A stretch of 17,792 nucleotides of DNA from CAYNFH01 sp964396385 (GCA_964396385.1 CAYNFH010000140.1:1-17792); one strand, 5' to 3'. Positions 1 to 7,089 are shown, counted from the first letter of the stretch. Translations and numbers: made by a program. Notes: a model not told the origin generated them from the letters alone.

Positions 1-1
1 G

Positions 2-337
2 GAGCACTACCAGGTGGCGCGCGCGACCCAGGCGATCATGCAGCGCTACAAGGACCTCCAGGACATCATCGCCATCCTCGGCATCGACGAGCTCTCCGAC
101 GAGGACAAGCTGGTCGTGGCGAGGGCGCGCCGAATCCAGCGGTTCCTCTCGCAGCCCTTCCGCGTTGGCGAAGCCTTTACCGGAATCCCGGGAAAGTACG
201 TGCCCCTCAAGGAGACCATCCGGTCATTCAAGGAGGTGGTGGAAGGCAAGCACGACGACCTGCCGGAGCAGGCGTTCTACATGGTCGGCGCCATCGAAGA
301 GGCCGTGGAGAAGGCGAAGCAGCTCGCAGCCGTATAA
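2..337 (+). CDS. atpD: F1-ATP synthase beta subunit, C-terminal part (5' truncated by window)
   Basis: This is the last 111 codons of the catalytic beta subunit of F-type ATP synthase; the reading frame is already open at base 2 and ends at TAA 335-337. Visible features are the DELSDED stretch (the family's DELSEED lever that contacts the gamma subunit), followed by the conserved VARARRIQRFLSQPF and VGEAFTG segments and the KETIRSFKEVVEGK helix of the C-terminal helical domain. The nucleotide-binding domain with its P-loop lies upstream of the window. The gene is followed by atpC in the usual beta-epsilon order, so it is the tail of an atp operon. The GTG at position 14 is an internal Val codon, not a start. 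Identification is by family motifs and is very secure. Confidence 0.97.
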   Translation, partial: EHYQVARATQAIMQRYKDLQDIIAILGIDELSDEDKLVVARARRIQRFLSQPFRVGEAFTGIPGKYVPLKETIRSFKEVVEGKHDDLPEQAFYMVGAIEEAVEKAKQLAAV

Positions 338-342
338 TGCTG

Positions 343-399
343 GACCACAGACCACAGACCACGGACCACGGATTCCGGAGTGGTCTGTGGTCTGTGGTC
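343..399 (+). repeat. Heptamer-built inverted repeat (20-bp stem hairpin) in the atpD-atpC gap
   Basis: Four tandem 7-bp units (ACCACAG twice, ACCACGG twice) run from 344 to 371. The opposite-strand version (GTGGTCT units) follows at 380-399. Bases 343-362 and 380-399 are perfectly complementary over 20 bp, with a 17-nt loop that itself contains TCCGGA. The right arm ends at 399 and the Shine-Dalgarno-like AGGA for atpC occupies 400-403. In the mRNA this would be a very stable hairpin between beta and epsilon cistrons, touching the ribosome binding site. It has no T-tract, so it is not a typical intrinsic terminator. Confidence 0.9.
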
Positions 400-410
400 A
401 GGACTAAGCC

Positions 411-827
411 ATGGCATCCTTCCTACTGGAACTGGTGACGCCGGAGAAGGTGCTGCTCTCTGAGCAGGTGAACTCCGTGCGGGCGCCGGGAATCGAGGGC
501 TCATTCGGCGTGCTGGCCAACCATGCGCCATTGATGACCGCTCTGACGGTCGGACTGTTGAAGGTGGAGTATCCCAACGGCGACCTGGAGTACATCGCTA
601 CGAGCGGCGGCTTCATGGAGGTCAACCAGGAGAAGGTGATCGTCCTGGCGGACACCGCCGAGCGTGCCGCGGACATCGACGTGGCCCGCGCGGAAGCCGC
701 TGTAGCAGCCGCCAGGGAGCACCTCAACAGCGGCGCGGCCGTAGATTACGAAGAAGCCCGGATGTCCCTGGAGCGCTCGCTTAACCGCCTCCGCGTGGTA
801 CAGGAGGCCCGGCAGGGCGGGCAGTAA
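411..827 (+). CDS. atpC: F1-ATP synthase epsilon subunit
   Basis: The product is 138 aa, a normal length for the epsilon subunit. This central-stalk protein couples F1 to the c-ring and can inhibit ATP hydrolysis through its C-terminal helices. The N-terminal beta-sandwich (residues 1 to about 85) shows the family pattern: LELVTPEKVLLSEQVNSV, the PGIEGSFGVLANHAPLMTAL turn, then a GGFMEVNQEKVIVLADTAE strand pair. Residues of about 88-135 form the Ala/Arg-rich helical hairpin. The start ATG at 411 is preceded by AGGA at 400-403. The gene lies 73 nt after atpD, a gap filled by the heptamer hairpin, which could tune epsilon output relative to beta (inference). It is the last atp gene here, ending in TAA and followed by strong hairpins. 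Confidence 0.97.
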   Translation: MASFLLELVTPEKVLLSEQVNSVRAPGIEGSFGVLANHAPLMTALTVGLLKVEYPNGDLEYIATSGGFMEVNQEKVIVLADTAERAADIDVARAEAAVAAAREHLNSGAAVDYEEARMSLERSLNRLRVVQEARQGGQ

Positions 828-839
828 GGATAGGATAGT

Positions 840-869
840 AGTCAGTCGTCGGTCGTCAGTAGTCAGTAG
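840..869. repeat. Degenerate heptamer tandem repeat downstream of atpC
   Basis: Four 7-bp units can be read: AGTCAGT, CGTCGGT, CGTCAGT, AGTCAGT, plus AG. They lie 12 nt after the atpC stop and just before the first terminator-like hairpin. The period matches the repeats at 344-399 and 9582-9612, though the unit sequence differs. Confidence 0.75.
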
Positions 870-876
870 AACTGGA

Positions 877-907
877 CGGGCCGGGGTGCTCACCGCACCC
901 CGGCCCG
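877..907. terminator. GC-rich hairpin after atpC (13-bp perfect stem)
   Basis: Bases 877-889 pair perfectly with 895-907 (CGGGCCGGGGTGC / GCACCCCGGCCCG) around a 5-nt loop TCACC. The hairpin lies between convergent atpC and gspD, the expected place for a terminator. Only CTAATATT follows on the + strand, so there is no good U-tract. It may act bidirectionally, as an mRNA 3'-end stabiliser, or as a terminator of a U-independent type. Confidence 0.65.
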
Positions 908-921
908 CTAATATTCGTGGA

Positions 922-945
922 GGGGCGGGTCAAGTGACCCGCCCC
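922..945. terminator. GC-rich hairpin just after the gspD stop (11-bp stem)
   Basis: GGGGCGGGTCA at 922-932 is the perfect reverse complement of TGACCCGCCCC at 935-945, with a nominal 2-nt loop (realistically 4 nt). It begins 7 nt beyond the gspD stop codon on the minus strand and probably ends the gsp operon. There is no U-tract on either side. Confidence 0.65.
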
Positions 946-952
946 GATGTCA

Positions 953-3139
953 TCAGGGGTTCTCCCGCGGACCCGTTTGGGGCGACTGCGGCTGTGGCTG
1001 CGGAGCCGGGGCGGTGCCACGGCCCTGATCCGGAAGCGGAGTCTGTGTCTTTGGATCGAGCTGCGGCTGCTGCTGCTTGAGCTCGGGGAACTCGCGGATG
1101 ATATTCTTGGACTCCGATCCCGTCATGGCCCGCGCCGACTTATCGCCATCCACCACGTGCGGGATCATGAAGACCATCAGCTCCGTCTTTTCCGTGGTAT
1201 GGCTGGTCGACTTGAACAGATTTCCGATGATCGGTATGTCGCCCAGAATGGGAATCTTGCTCACGTTGGTGGTGGCATTCTCCCGCATCAGGCCCCCGAG
1301 GGCTACGATCTCGCCGTCCTTCACGCTCACCGACGTGTCCGTTGACCGCTGAGCAACCCGCGGAGACTGGATGGAGGTTACGCGCCCATTGGCGTCGATG
1401 CTGGAAGTCAGGGTGTCGAAACCCACCAGCTCGCTTGCAGTCGCGTAAACGTCGATGGTCACGAGGCCATCCTGCGTGATTCTCGGCGTTACGTCGAGCG
1501 AAATCCCCACGTCCTGCGGCGCATAGCCGATGGTCGTGCCTCCGGCAAATCCGCCGCTGAATGAGCCCGTCGGTATCTGGACCTGCTGCGTTATCCGGAC
1601 CTCCGCCTCCTGGTTGTTCGAGGTGAACACTTTGGGCGTAGACAGAATCTTCACTTTATCGTTGCTCGCGAGTGCCTGTATCAGGGCGTTGAACCGGCCA
1701 CCGGGCGATTGCACTCCGAACTGCGTGCCCGGGTTGATCGGAGCGGCGATGTTTTGCGAAGTCGATCCGGCGGTTAGCGGGAAGTTGCTGAACAAGCTCT
1801 GGTTTACCGCGCTGCCGAAGATACGTCCGATACCGCTGGTGTCGAACTGGAAACCCAGCTTGTTTGCCGCGTCGATGGTGGCTTCCGCGATGATGACTTC
1901 GATCATCACCTGCCGGGGCCGGCTGTCCAGGGATGCAATGATCTCCTGAAGCGCCGGCATGTTCTCCGGATTGGTGGTGATGACGAGGCTATTGGTGCCC
2001 GGCTCGGCTACAACGCCCACGTTGTTGCGGAGCTGGAGGTAGTTCACGTAGTCGCCGCGCTGTCCCCGGCCGTAAGAGGGGGTCTGCATCTGGTTGTTTT
2101 GCCGGTAACCGTAGCCGAAGAACTGGCCCCCGCCCCCAGCGGCTGCCGCCCGGGCAGTGGCCTCGCCCTCCGCCGTCCCGTCCGGCAGGAATCCCTGTTG
2201 GGTCAACGTCCCGTGAACACCGCCGGCATCGGACGGAGCATCCGGGATCACGCCGCCGGACTGTCCGCGAACCGCCGCGCGGCCGAAGGGGGAATTGGAC
2301 GACTGCCCCTGCCGCCTCTGGATTTTCTGGTTCTGCTGGCCTTGTCGCCCAAAGCCGCCGTATCCTCCGAAGAAGAAGCCGTACGGGTTGGAATTCTGAG
2401 TGTTCCCGGTCCCGAACGCCTCCCCGAGGATGTAGGCGAGGTCCGACGCCTGGGCGTTCTTGAGCGGTATGACAAACGTGGTGGTCTCCGTCTTTATCGG
2501 GACGTCGAGCTTCTGGATAAGGTCATCTATCTTGGCCATCCGCTCCTTTGTGGCCGTAATGTACAGCGAGTTCGTGCGGGCATTCGGCACTACCTTGGCG
2601 AACGGGTCGGTGCTCTGTGTGAACCCCTGGCTGCCCTGGTTGCCGCCTCCAATGCCGCCAAACGGACCGCCGAAGCCGAACACGCGCTGCTGGAAGGATG
2701 CGCCCTGCGTCTGGCCGGCGCGCGTGGGGGCAGTGCCCGACATGATGGAGTTGATCGTATCCGCCACGTCGGTGGCATCCGCGAACTGGAGCTTCCTGAT
2801 GTACGTTTCCAGCGCCGTGGCCTCGGGATCGTCGAGGCTCTGGATGAGCGTAGCCACCTTCGCCATGTTATCGCCGGCCGCCACCACTATGACGGAATTG
2901 GTCCGGATGTCCGCCTCAGCGACGATGGCGCTCCTGGCCTGCTGCGCGGCCCCGGCCGGGCCGGGCTGACCCTGCGGCTGAGGCATGGGCTGGCCGGGCT
3001 GTCCCGGCTGGGGACCGCCGCCGGGGGCACGCGTATAGACCTTGCCGAACAGATCGTTGATAGCCTTCGCCACGTCGTCGGCGCTGGAGTGGTTGAGCTT
3101 AAAGATTCGGATCTCGCTGTTGCTGGCCACTTCGTCCAA
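953..3139 (-). CDS. gspD: GspD secretin, C-terminal fragment (N2-N4 and beta-barrel) downstream of an in-frame amber
   Basis: This is the larger part of the T2SS outer-membrane secretin. It is in the same frame as the fragment at 3143-4087 and separated from it only by TAG plus a Ser codon. The fragment opens with three secretin_N-type repeats, with an N2 core near SEIRIFKLNHSSADDVAKAI and an N3 core near ETYIRKLQFADATDVADTI. The last starts near TTTFVIPLKNAQASDLAYIL. Long Gly/Phe/Tyr/Gln-rich loops sit within the repeats. The barrel follows, from RQVMIEVIIAEATI through LSTPKVFTSNNQEAEVRI to the hallmark VALGGLM and ILGDIPIIGNLF motifs. The C-terminus is Pro/Gln-rich. The open frame starts at a TTG with no Shine-Dalgarno and would give a protein without a signal peptide, so it is unlikely to be a functional stand-alone gene. 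The stop is TGA at 953-955. Confidence 0.9.
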   Translation of the reverse strand: MDEVASNSEIRIFKLNHSSADDVAKAINDLFGKVYTRAPGGGPQPGQPGQPMPQPQGQPGPAGAAQQARSAIVAEADIRTNSVIVVAAGDNMAKVATLIQSLDDPEATALETYIRKLQFADATDVADTINSIMSGTAPTRAGQTQGASFQQRVFGFGGPFGGIGGGNQGSQGFTQSTDPFAKVVPNARTNSLYITATKERMAKIDDLIQKLDVPIKTETTTFVIPLKNAQASDLAYILGEAFGTGNTQNSNPYGFFFGGYGGFGRQGQQNQKIQRRQGQSSNSPFGRAAVRGQSGGVIPDAPSDAGGVHGTLTQQGFLPDGTAEGEATARAAAAGGGGQFFGYGYRQNNQMQTPSYGRGQRGDYVNYLQLRNNVGVVAEPGTNSLVITTNPENMPALQEIIASLDSRPRQVMIEVIIAEATIDAANKLGFQFDTSGIGRIFGSAVNQSLFSNFPLTAGSTSQNIAAPINPGTQFGVQSPGGRFNALIQALASNDKVKILSTPKVFTSNNQEAEVRITQQVQIPTGSFSGGFAGGTTIGYAPQDVGISLDVTPRITQDGLVTIDVYATASELVGFDTLTSSIDANGRVTSIQSPRVAQRSTDTSVSVKDGEIVALGGLMRENATTNVSKIPILGDIPIIGNLFKSTSHTTEKTELMVFMIPHVVDGDKSARAMTGSESKNIIREFPELKQQQPQLDPKTQTPLPDQGRGTAPAPQPQPQSPQTGPRENP

Positions 3140-3142
3140 CGA

Positions 3143-3145
3143 CTA
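3143..3145 (-). other. In-frame amber (TAG) interrupting gspD
   Basis: The codons read GTG TAG TCG TTG GAC GAA, giving ...ATLV-stop-SLDE.... The paralogous N2 repeat of the same protein reads ATLIQSLDD with a CAG codon, and the N3 repeat has DLIQKLD at the same place. The ancestral codon is therefore almost certainly CAG (Gln), one C-to-T change away. The frame is intact on both sides for more than 300 and 700 codons. Confidence 0.93.
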
Positions 3146-4087
3146 CACCAGCGTCGCGATGCGGTTGACGTTGCTCGCTGTGTCCGTAACGATGAGCGCA
3201 TTGGTCCCCACACTGGCGACCAGGCTCGCGCCCTTGTTGATCAGGTCGTGCAGCTCACGGGAGAGCGCTGTCGCATCCGCATTGATCACCGGAATGACCT
3301 CCGTGACCACCTGGTCATTGAGGTCCTGGCTGTTCGCCGGTTGGCCGTTGGTCCGGAGCAGCGTGGTCTGTTGGACGGCGCGGTCAATAGGCACGATCTT
3401 CAAGACCGTCGTACTACCGCGCTTCTCAAGTTGGCCGCTAAAGCCCCTGACCTGGAGCACGGACTGGAGCACGTCGAACGCCTGGTCCGTAGTGAGCTGT
3501 TTCGGGCTGACGATGGTGACCGGGCCCGTGAGCGTCGGATCCGGCACGATCTCCCAGCCCGTTGCCATGGCAAAGAACTTGAGGACCGAGTTGATGTCCG
3601 CGCCCCGGAAGTCCATGGAGACCATGCCGCCTGGCGGTGGGAAGTCGCCTCCGCCAGCTCCGGATCCTCGAAAGTTGACGCCCGGAGGCGGAGTATTGAT
3701 TGTGGCGTTTCCACCGGGGCCGGCGGAAACGGGTTTACCGTCCGAGCCCACGACCATGGGCTTCCCGTCGGGCCCGATGATGATCCGGGTACCGCCGGGG
3801 CCCGGACGGCCGGGGCCGGCCTGTCCCGCAGGCGCAACCCTGAGCGACCTGTCCGCCTGTGGCGCGGCCCCGTTTGTCCGCTGTTCTCGACGCGCGCGAA
3901 GCCGCTGGGCCTGTTTGTCTGAGGCGCCACTGGTGCCCTTAGCGGGTGCAGCAGGCGTGCCCTGAGCTGGGGGTTGCTGTGGGTTCTGAGGCGAGCCCAG
4001 CAGCGGGTACGCCGCGGTCAACAGAAGGAGAGCCGCGCAGGCGGGAACTGCCCGGCTGCGTCTTGCTCCGTCGAATGAGTGATCCAT
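3143..4087 (-). CDS. gspD: GspD secretin, N-terminal fragment (signal peptide, N0, N1) ending at a premature amber
   Basis: This is the start of the secretin gene, 314 codons before TAG at 3143-3145. I chose ATG 4087 because it gives a clean signal peptide: a basic MDHSFDGARRSR region, then a hydrophobic AVPACAALLLLTAAYPLLG core with probable cleavage near GS-PQ. A GGGAGG lies about 12 nt upstream. GTG 4138 and ATG 4114 are in-frame alternatives. A Pro/Gly-rich linker precedes the N0 domain (from VSMDFRGADINSVLKFFAMA to about VLKIVPID) and the N1 domain (from TEVIPVINADATALSRELHD to NALIVTDTASNVNRIATLV). N1 is cut in its last helix. With the amber read through, full-length GspD would be about 1044 aa, long for the family because of extra repeats and loops. 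Confidence 0.88.
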   Translation of the reverse strand: MDHSFDGARRSRAVPACAALLLLTAAYPLLGSPQNPQQPPAQGTPAAPAKGTSGASDKQAQRLRARREQRTNGAAPQADRSLRVAPAGQAGPGRPGPGGTRIIIGPDGKPMVVGSDGKPVSAGPGGNATINTPPPGVNFRGSGAGGGDFPPPGGMVSMDFRGADINSVLKFFAMATGWEIVPDPTLTGPVTIVSPKQLTTDQAFDVLQSVLQVRGFSGQLEKRGSTTVLKIVPIDRAVQQTTLLRTNGQPANSQDLNDQVVTEVIPVINADATALSRELHDLINKGASLVASVGTNALIVTDTASNVNRIATLV

Positions 4088-4139
4088 GTTTTGCGCAAAC
4101 CTCCCGGAAGCCATGCAAACCTGCCGCTCTAGGGGCACA

Positions 4140-4937
4140 CTATCCGCCTTCCCCGCCCCAACGCCGTCCGCCGCCGTTCATCGAGCGGTTCATCATGCGG
4201 TCCATGATCATCTGGCGCTGCTCAGGCGACATGTTCTGCAGCCGCTGCTGCCACCGGGCGCGGCGGTCCTGCGGGTTGTTCGCGCCGGCTGGCATGTTGG
4301 TGGGGGCGCCGTTCATGGCCGGAGCGCCGGGCGGCGCCTGCGCGCCCTGCTGCGGCTGCTGGGTGAGCACCGGTGCGCTCTTGTCCAGCGACGTCATCTT
4401 GAAGTTGTCCGTCTTGGCGATGACCTTCGTGGTACCGGCAACGTCAATGGTGAGGTCGTGCTCATTTATGCCGGAAATCTGCCCGCCGATGAAGCTATCC
4501 CCAACGCGAAGGTACTGACCTTCCTTCGTCTTGGTGTTCTCCACAAGGGCGAGCGTCTGGTTGCCCATGGTCACAGTGCCGTCATAGGCGTAGTCGGCAA
4601 ACGGGTCCACGATAGCCGGCGCCGGAGGCGGCAGCGTGGGCTTGGGCGCGGGAGCGGGTTTCGTCAGCTTCACCTTCGGCGCAGCCGGCGCTGGGGCGGC
4701 AGGCGGCGTGAAGAGATCCGCGCGAACGCCGGAGGTGTAGTAGGACAACGGCTTGCGCGTAGTCGTGTCCGCTGCCAGCGCCACCTCGGCCGTGCTCGCC
4801 TGGCTCGCACGGGTAACGGTCGATTTGGCGGAGGCGCGCTTACCCCCCTGGGCAAACGCCACGATGGCGCAGGCGGCGATAACGCCGAACGCCAGGGTGG
4901 TCGGAACGACCTGTTTGCTCTTCGCTCTCTTTCGCAT
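4140..4937 (-). CDS. gspC: GspC/PilP-like T2SS inner-membrane protein with Met/Arg-rich C-terminal extension
   Basis: The product is 265 aa. A basic N-terminus (MRKRAKSKQ) and one membrane segment (about residues 11-29) anchor it in the inner membrane. A Pro/Ala-rich linker (about 78-110) spans the periplasm. A small beta domain follows (about 111-182: DPFADYAYDGTVTMGNQTLALVEN, YLRVGDSFIGG, INEHDLTIDV), resembling the homology region of GspC/PilP that binds the secretin N0 domain. There is no PDZ domain. The last 40 residues, with RLQNMSPEQRQMIMDRMM and a Gly/Arg tail, are not typical of the family. ATG 4937 has GGGAG at a good distance and lies 12 nt after gspM; the stop is TAG. Its place between gspM and gspD supports the role. 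The GspC name rests on topology and context. Confidence 0.75.
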   Translation of the reverse strand: MRKRAKSKQVVPTTLAFGVIAACAIVAFAQGGKRASAKSTVTRASQASTAEVALAADTTTRKPLSYYTSGVRADLFTPPAAPAPAAPKVKLTKPAPAPKPTLPPPAPAIVDPFADYAYDGTVTMGNQTLALVENTKTKEGQYLRVGDSFIGGQISGINEHDLTIDVAGTTKVIAKTDNFKMTSLDKSAPVLTQQPQQGAQAPPGAPAMNGAPTNMPAGANNPQDRRARWQQRLQNMSPEQRQMIMDRMMNRSMNGGGRRWGGEGG

Positions 4938-4949
4938 CTTATCTGCTCC

Positions 4950-5531
4950 CTATCCGGTGGGCTCTTCGGCCCCCGTCTCCGGCGTCCCCGATGCGGGTCC
5001 GCTCGCCTGCGTAAACATGGATACCTGGACGTCGACGTCCACCGTGCGCGACTTTGGATCGGAAGCCGTAACGTTGAACTTATCGACTACGAGCTTGCCC
5101 GACGGGTCTTCGATTCGGTACAGGAATGGTATGGATTTGTCAAACGGCGCCGTAAACCGTACGCTCACCGGCACCTTGAAAATGGTTGTCTGCTTCTTGG
5201 CCCGCAGCGGCTTGATCTCCCGCAAGTGGATGCCCGATGCCCGAGCGTCGTCCTGCAGCAGTCGCACTACCTGGGGCAGCAGCTCCTCCGGTGCGCTATT
5301 ATAGACGAGCTTCGCGTAAGCGGGCTGCAGCTTCGCCGTCTGGTCGTCTAGAACGCGCTTCTTGTGCACCTCGTCCTCATATTTATGACGTGCGGAATCC
5401 GCCGGAAGTAACTTGGAGTCTCCGGAGCCCTGCGGCCAGAGCATCATGGGCCCACCGATGAGAATGGCCAGCAGGCAGAGCACGATCAGGAACTTTTCGC
5501 GGCCATTCCGCGCCGCCCAGAAGCTATTCAT
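4950..5531 (-). CDS. gspM: GspM/PilO-like T2SS assembly protein
   Basis: The product is 193 aa with a short cytoplasmic N-terminus (MNSFWAARNGREK) and one membrane helix (about residues 14-32: FLIVLCLLAILIGGPMMLW). A helical periplasmic stretch follows (RHKYEDEVHKKRVLDDQTAKLQ). The ferredoxin-like domain (about 80-170) includes the PQVVRLLQDDARASGIHLREIKPL helix and strand, the pattern of PilO and GspM. In T2SS the protein pairs with GspL at the inner membrane and links the ATPase/platform to the periplasmic ring. ATG 5531 is preceded by AGGAG at about 9 nt, inside the gspL coding sequence, and overlaps the gspL stop by 8 nt (ATGAATAG), indicating translational coupling. The C-terminus is short and Pro/Gly/Glu-rich. 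The stop is TAG. Confidence 0.82.
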   Translation of the reverse strand: MNSFWAARNGREKFLIVLCLLAILIGGPMMLWPQGSGDSKLLPADSARHKYEDEVHKKRVLDDQTAKLQPAYAKLVYNSAPEELLPQVVRLLQDDARASGIHLREIKPLRAKKQTTIFKVPVSVRFTAPFDKSIPFLYRIEDPSGKLVVDKFNVTASDPKSRTVDVDVQVSMFTQASGPASGTPETGAEEPTG

Positions 5532-7089
5532 TCTTCGTGGCTCCTGCGGTCCGGGCGACGGGCTTCTTCGCGTTGGCCAGGGCCTGGGCTTGGGCGCCGG
5601 GGAGCGGCTTCAGCCTGCACGTGATGATGAAGCTCATGTTCGCGCCCGGCTGTGGTTTGGCTGCCGGTCCAGTGCCACTGGCGGACACAGTGTCCGCCTG
5701 GGCGTCTCCCAGGTAAGGCATCCGGACGTCGGTGAACGCGCCCGAGGACTGGAGCGCCAGCACGAGGTCCGTCGCCGCCGTTTCGGTCTTGGCGTCGCCG
5801 CGCAGGGCCACGAGTCCAGCCCGGTCAAACTGAAGCTGAGTGAGGTGGACCGCTCCCGTCTTCGGTATGGCGTCGCTTACCGTCTTCATCACGTCCACGG
5901 CGGGCTTCTGCCTGGCCAGGCCAAGGGAAACCGTCTGATAGGCTTGTAGCAGCGCATCGTGGCGCGTCCTCGCGGCATCCGCGGACTTCTGCGCCATTTT
6001 CATGCTTTTGTTCCACCTCACTGCCTCGGCGTGCGTCTTCGCGTCGTGCTGCATAGAGTCTGAGAGACGGAAACCACCGATGGTAAGGCCGACAGCGACT
6101 GCTCCCAGGGCGACGATGGTCTGGAGCCGTCTGCGGGCGGCCACCTTCCGCTGGGCGCGAGTCTCCGGAACGAGGCTGATGGGGCTGCCTCCACGGATAG
6201 CGCCCAGCGCAAGACCGAAGGCCGTGGCGTACTGGCAGGAGGTCTCGTCTGCTGGATAGAGGCTGTTCTGCATGCGCGAGACCGGAATCTCCAACAAGGC
6301 ACAGAGTGCCTCCTCCACCGCATCCAGGGCGTTGGCGGGGCCGTCGATGAGGAGCTTGCTGATGGGCTGGCTTCGGTGCTCGTTCTGGTAGGCGGCCAAC
6401 GACCGGCCTACTTCGGCTCCCAGCGCCGCGATGGAGCGCGTGTCGCCCGGATCCTGTGAGAGCGGCGCGGAGCGGGAGAATAGCAGCCGGCCGTCTGCCA
6501 CCACCGCCAGATCCATGTCGCCTGGCTCGACCTCCAGCAGTGCAACCGGAGTCATGCTGCCTCGGGCGTGTTCGGCGAGGGCCAGTGAGGAGACCGTCAG
6601 CCGCTCCACCTGGAGGCCGGCGGCGTCGAAGGTCGACATCAAGCCCTCTACCTGCGCCAGCCTGGCGGCCACGATCATCACGGTCATCATCTCGTCCGTG
6701 GCGTCCGAGACGACCTCGTGATCCAGCACGACCTCGTCCATAGGGAAGGGCACGTACTGCTGGGCCTCGAAGAGAATCATTCCGCGCGCCTGATCCGGTT
6801 CCGCGTGCGGCAGCCGCGCGTACTTGAGGGTGACGAATCGCCTGGGCAGCGAGGCGACAACGCTCGAAGCCCGAATGCCCCCTTCCGCCAGGGCAGCCTT
6901 AATGGCCTGGGCCAGAGCCTCACGGTGGGAAGTCGGGTCATGCCACCACTCCGCTGGCAGGACGGCGCTGCCCACGCGCACAATTCGCGCCTGGTCTCCC
7001 GCCGCCTCCACCTCCACCGCCCGTACTACCGCGAAGCCCACGTCAACGGCGACTTTGTGCGTGACTCCCCCGGACCTACGGGTTGCCAA
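5524..7089 (-). CDS. gspL: GspL-like protein: PilM-type actin-like domain joined to a PilN-type membrane/periplasmic domain
   Basis: The product is 521 aa. Residues of about 12-300 form a PilM-type actin-like cytoplasmic domain: VAVDVGFAVVRAVEVE opening, SLPRRFVTLKYARLP, MILFEAQQYVPFPMDEVVLD, then LLEVEPGDMDLAVV and the closing YATAFGLALGAI. After ISLVPETRAQRK comes one transmembrane helix (about 322-343). A coiled, basic segment and a PilN-type ferredoxin-like domain with TGAVHLTQLQFDRAGLVALRG follow. This is the GspL architecture: it recruits GspE on the cytoplasmic side and pairs with GspM in the membrane. The start is TTG 7089, chosen because GGAGGG lies about 4 nt upstream and the ORF then overlaps gspK by 14 nt. 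The stop is TAG. Confidence 0.85.
   Translation of the reverse strand: MATRRSGGVTHKVAVDVGFAVVRAVEVEAAGDQARIVRVGSAVLPAEWWHDPTSHREALAQAIKAALAEGGIRASSVVASLPRRFVTLKYARLPHAEPDQARGMILFEAQQYVPFPMDEVVLDHEVVSDATDEMMTVMIVAARLAQVEGLMSTFDAAGLQVERLTVSSLALAEHARGSMTPVALLEVEPGDMDLAVVADGRLLFSRSAPLSQDPGDTRSIAALGAEVGRSLAAYQNEHRSQPISKLLIDGPANALDAVEEALCALLEIPVSRMQNSLYPADETSCQYATAFGLALGAIRGGSPISLVPETRAQRKVAARRRLQTIVALGAVAVGLTIGGFRLSDSMQHDAKTHAEAVRWNKSMKMAQKSADAARTRHDALLQAYQTVSLGLARQKPAVDVMKTVSDAIPKTGAVHLTQLQFDRAGLVALRGDAKTETAATDLVLALQSSGAFTDVRMPYLGDAQADTVSASGTGPAAKPQPGANMSFIITCRLKPLPGAQAQALANAKKPVARTAGATKNE

Noticed and set aside
343..399. CRISPR-like repeat array
   Set aside because: The units are 7 bp with no spacers, and the element is an inverted tandem repeat.
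886..1080. Small + strand frame overlapping the gspD end
   Set aside because: It starts inside a terminator-like hairpin and runs antisense to gspD, with no domain and no ribosome site.
3143..3145. Reassignment of TAG to an amino acid in this organism
   Set aside because: Nine other genes in the window end at TAG at natural family ends or at tight operon overlaps, so TAG must work as a stop here.
2099..3922. Long + strand open frame (607 codons) antisense to gspD
   Set aside because: It is a codon-bias shadow of the GC-rich gspD gene: the translation is Arg/Leu-rich with no recognisable domain, and the minus strand has clear secretin motifs.
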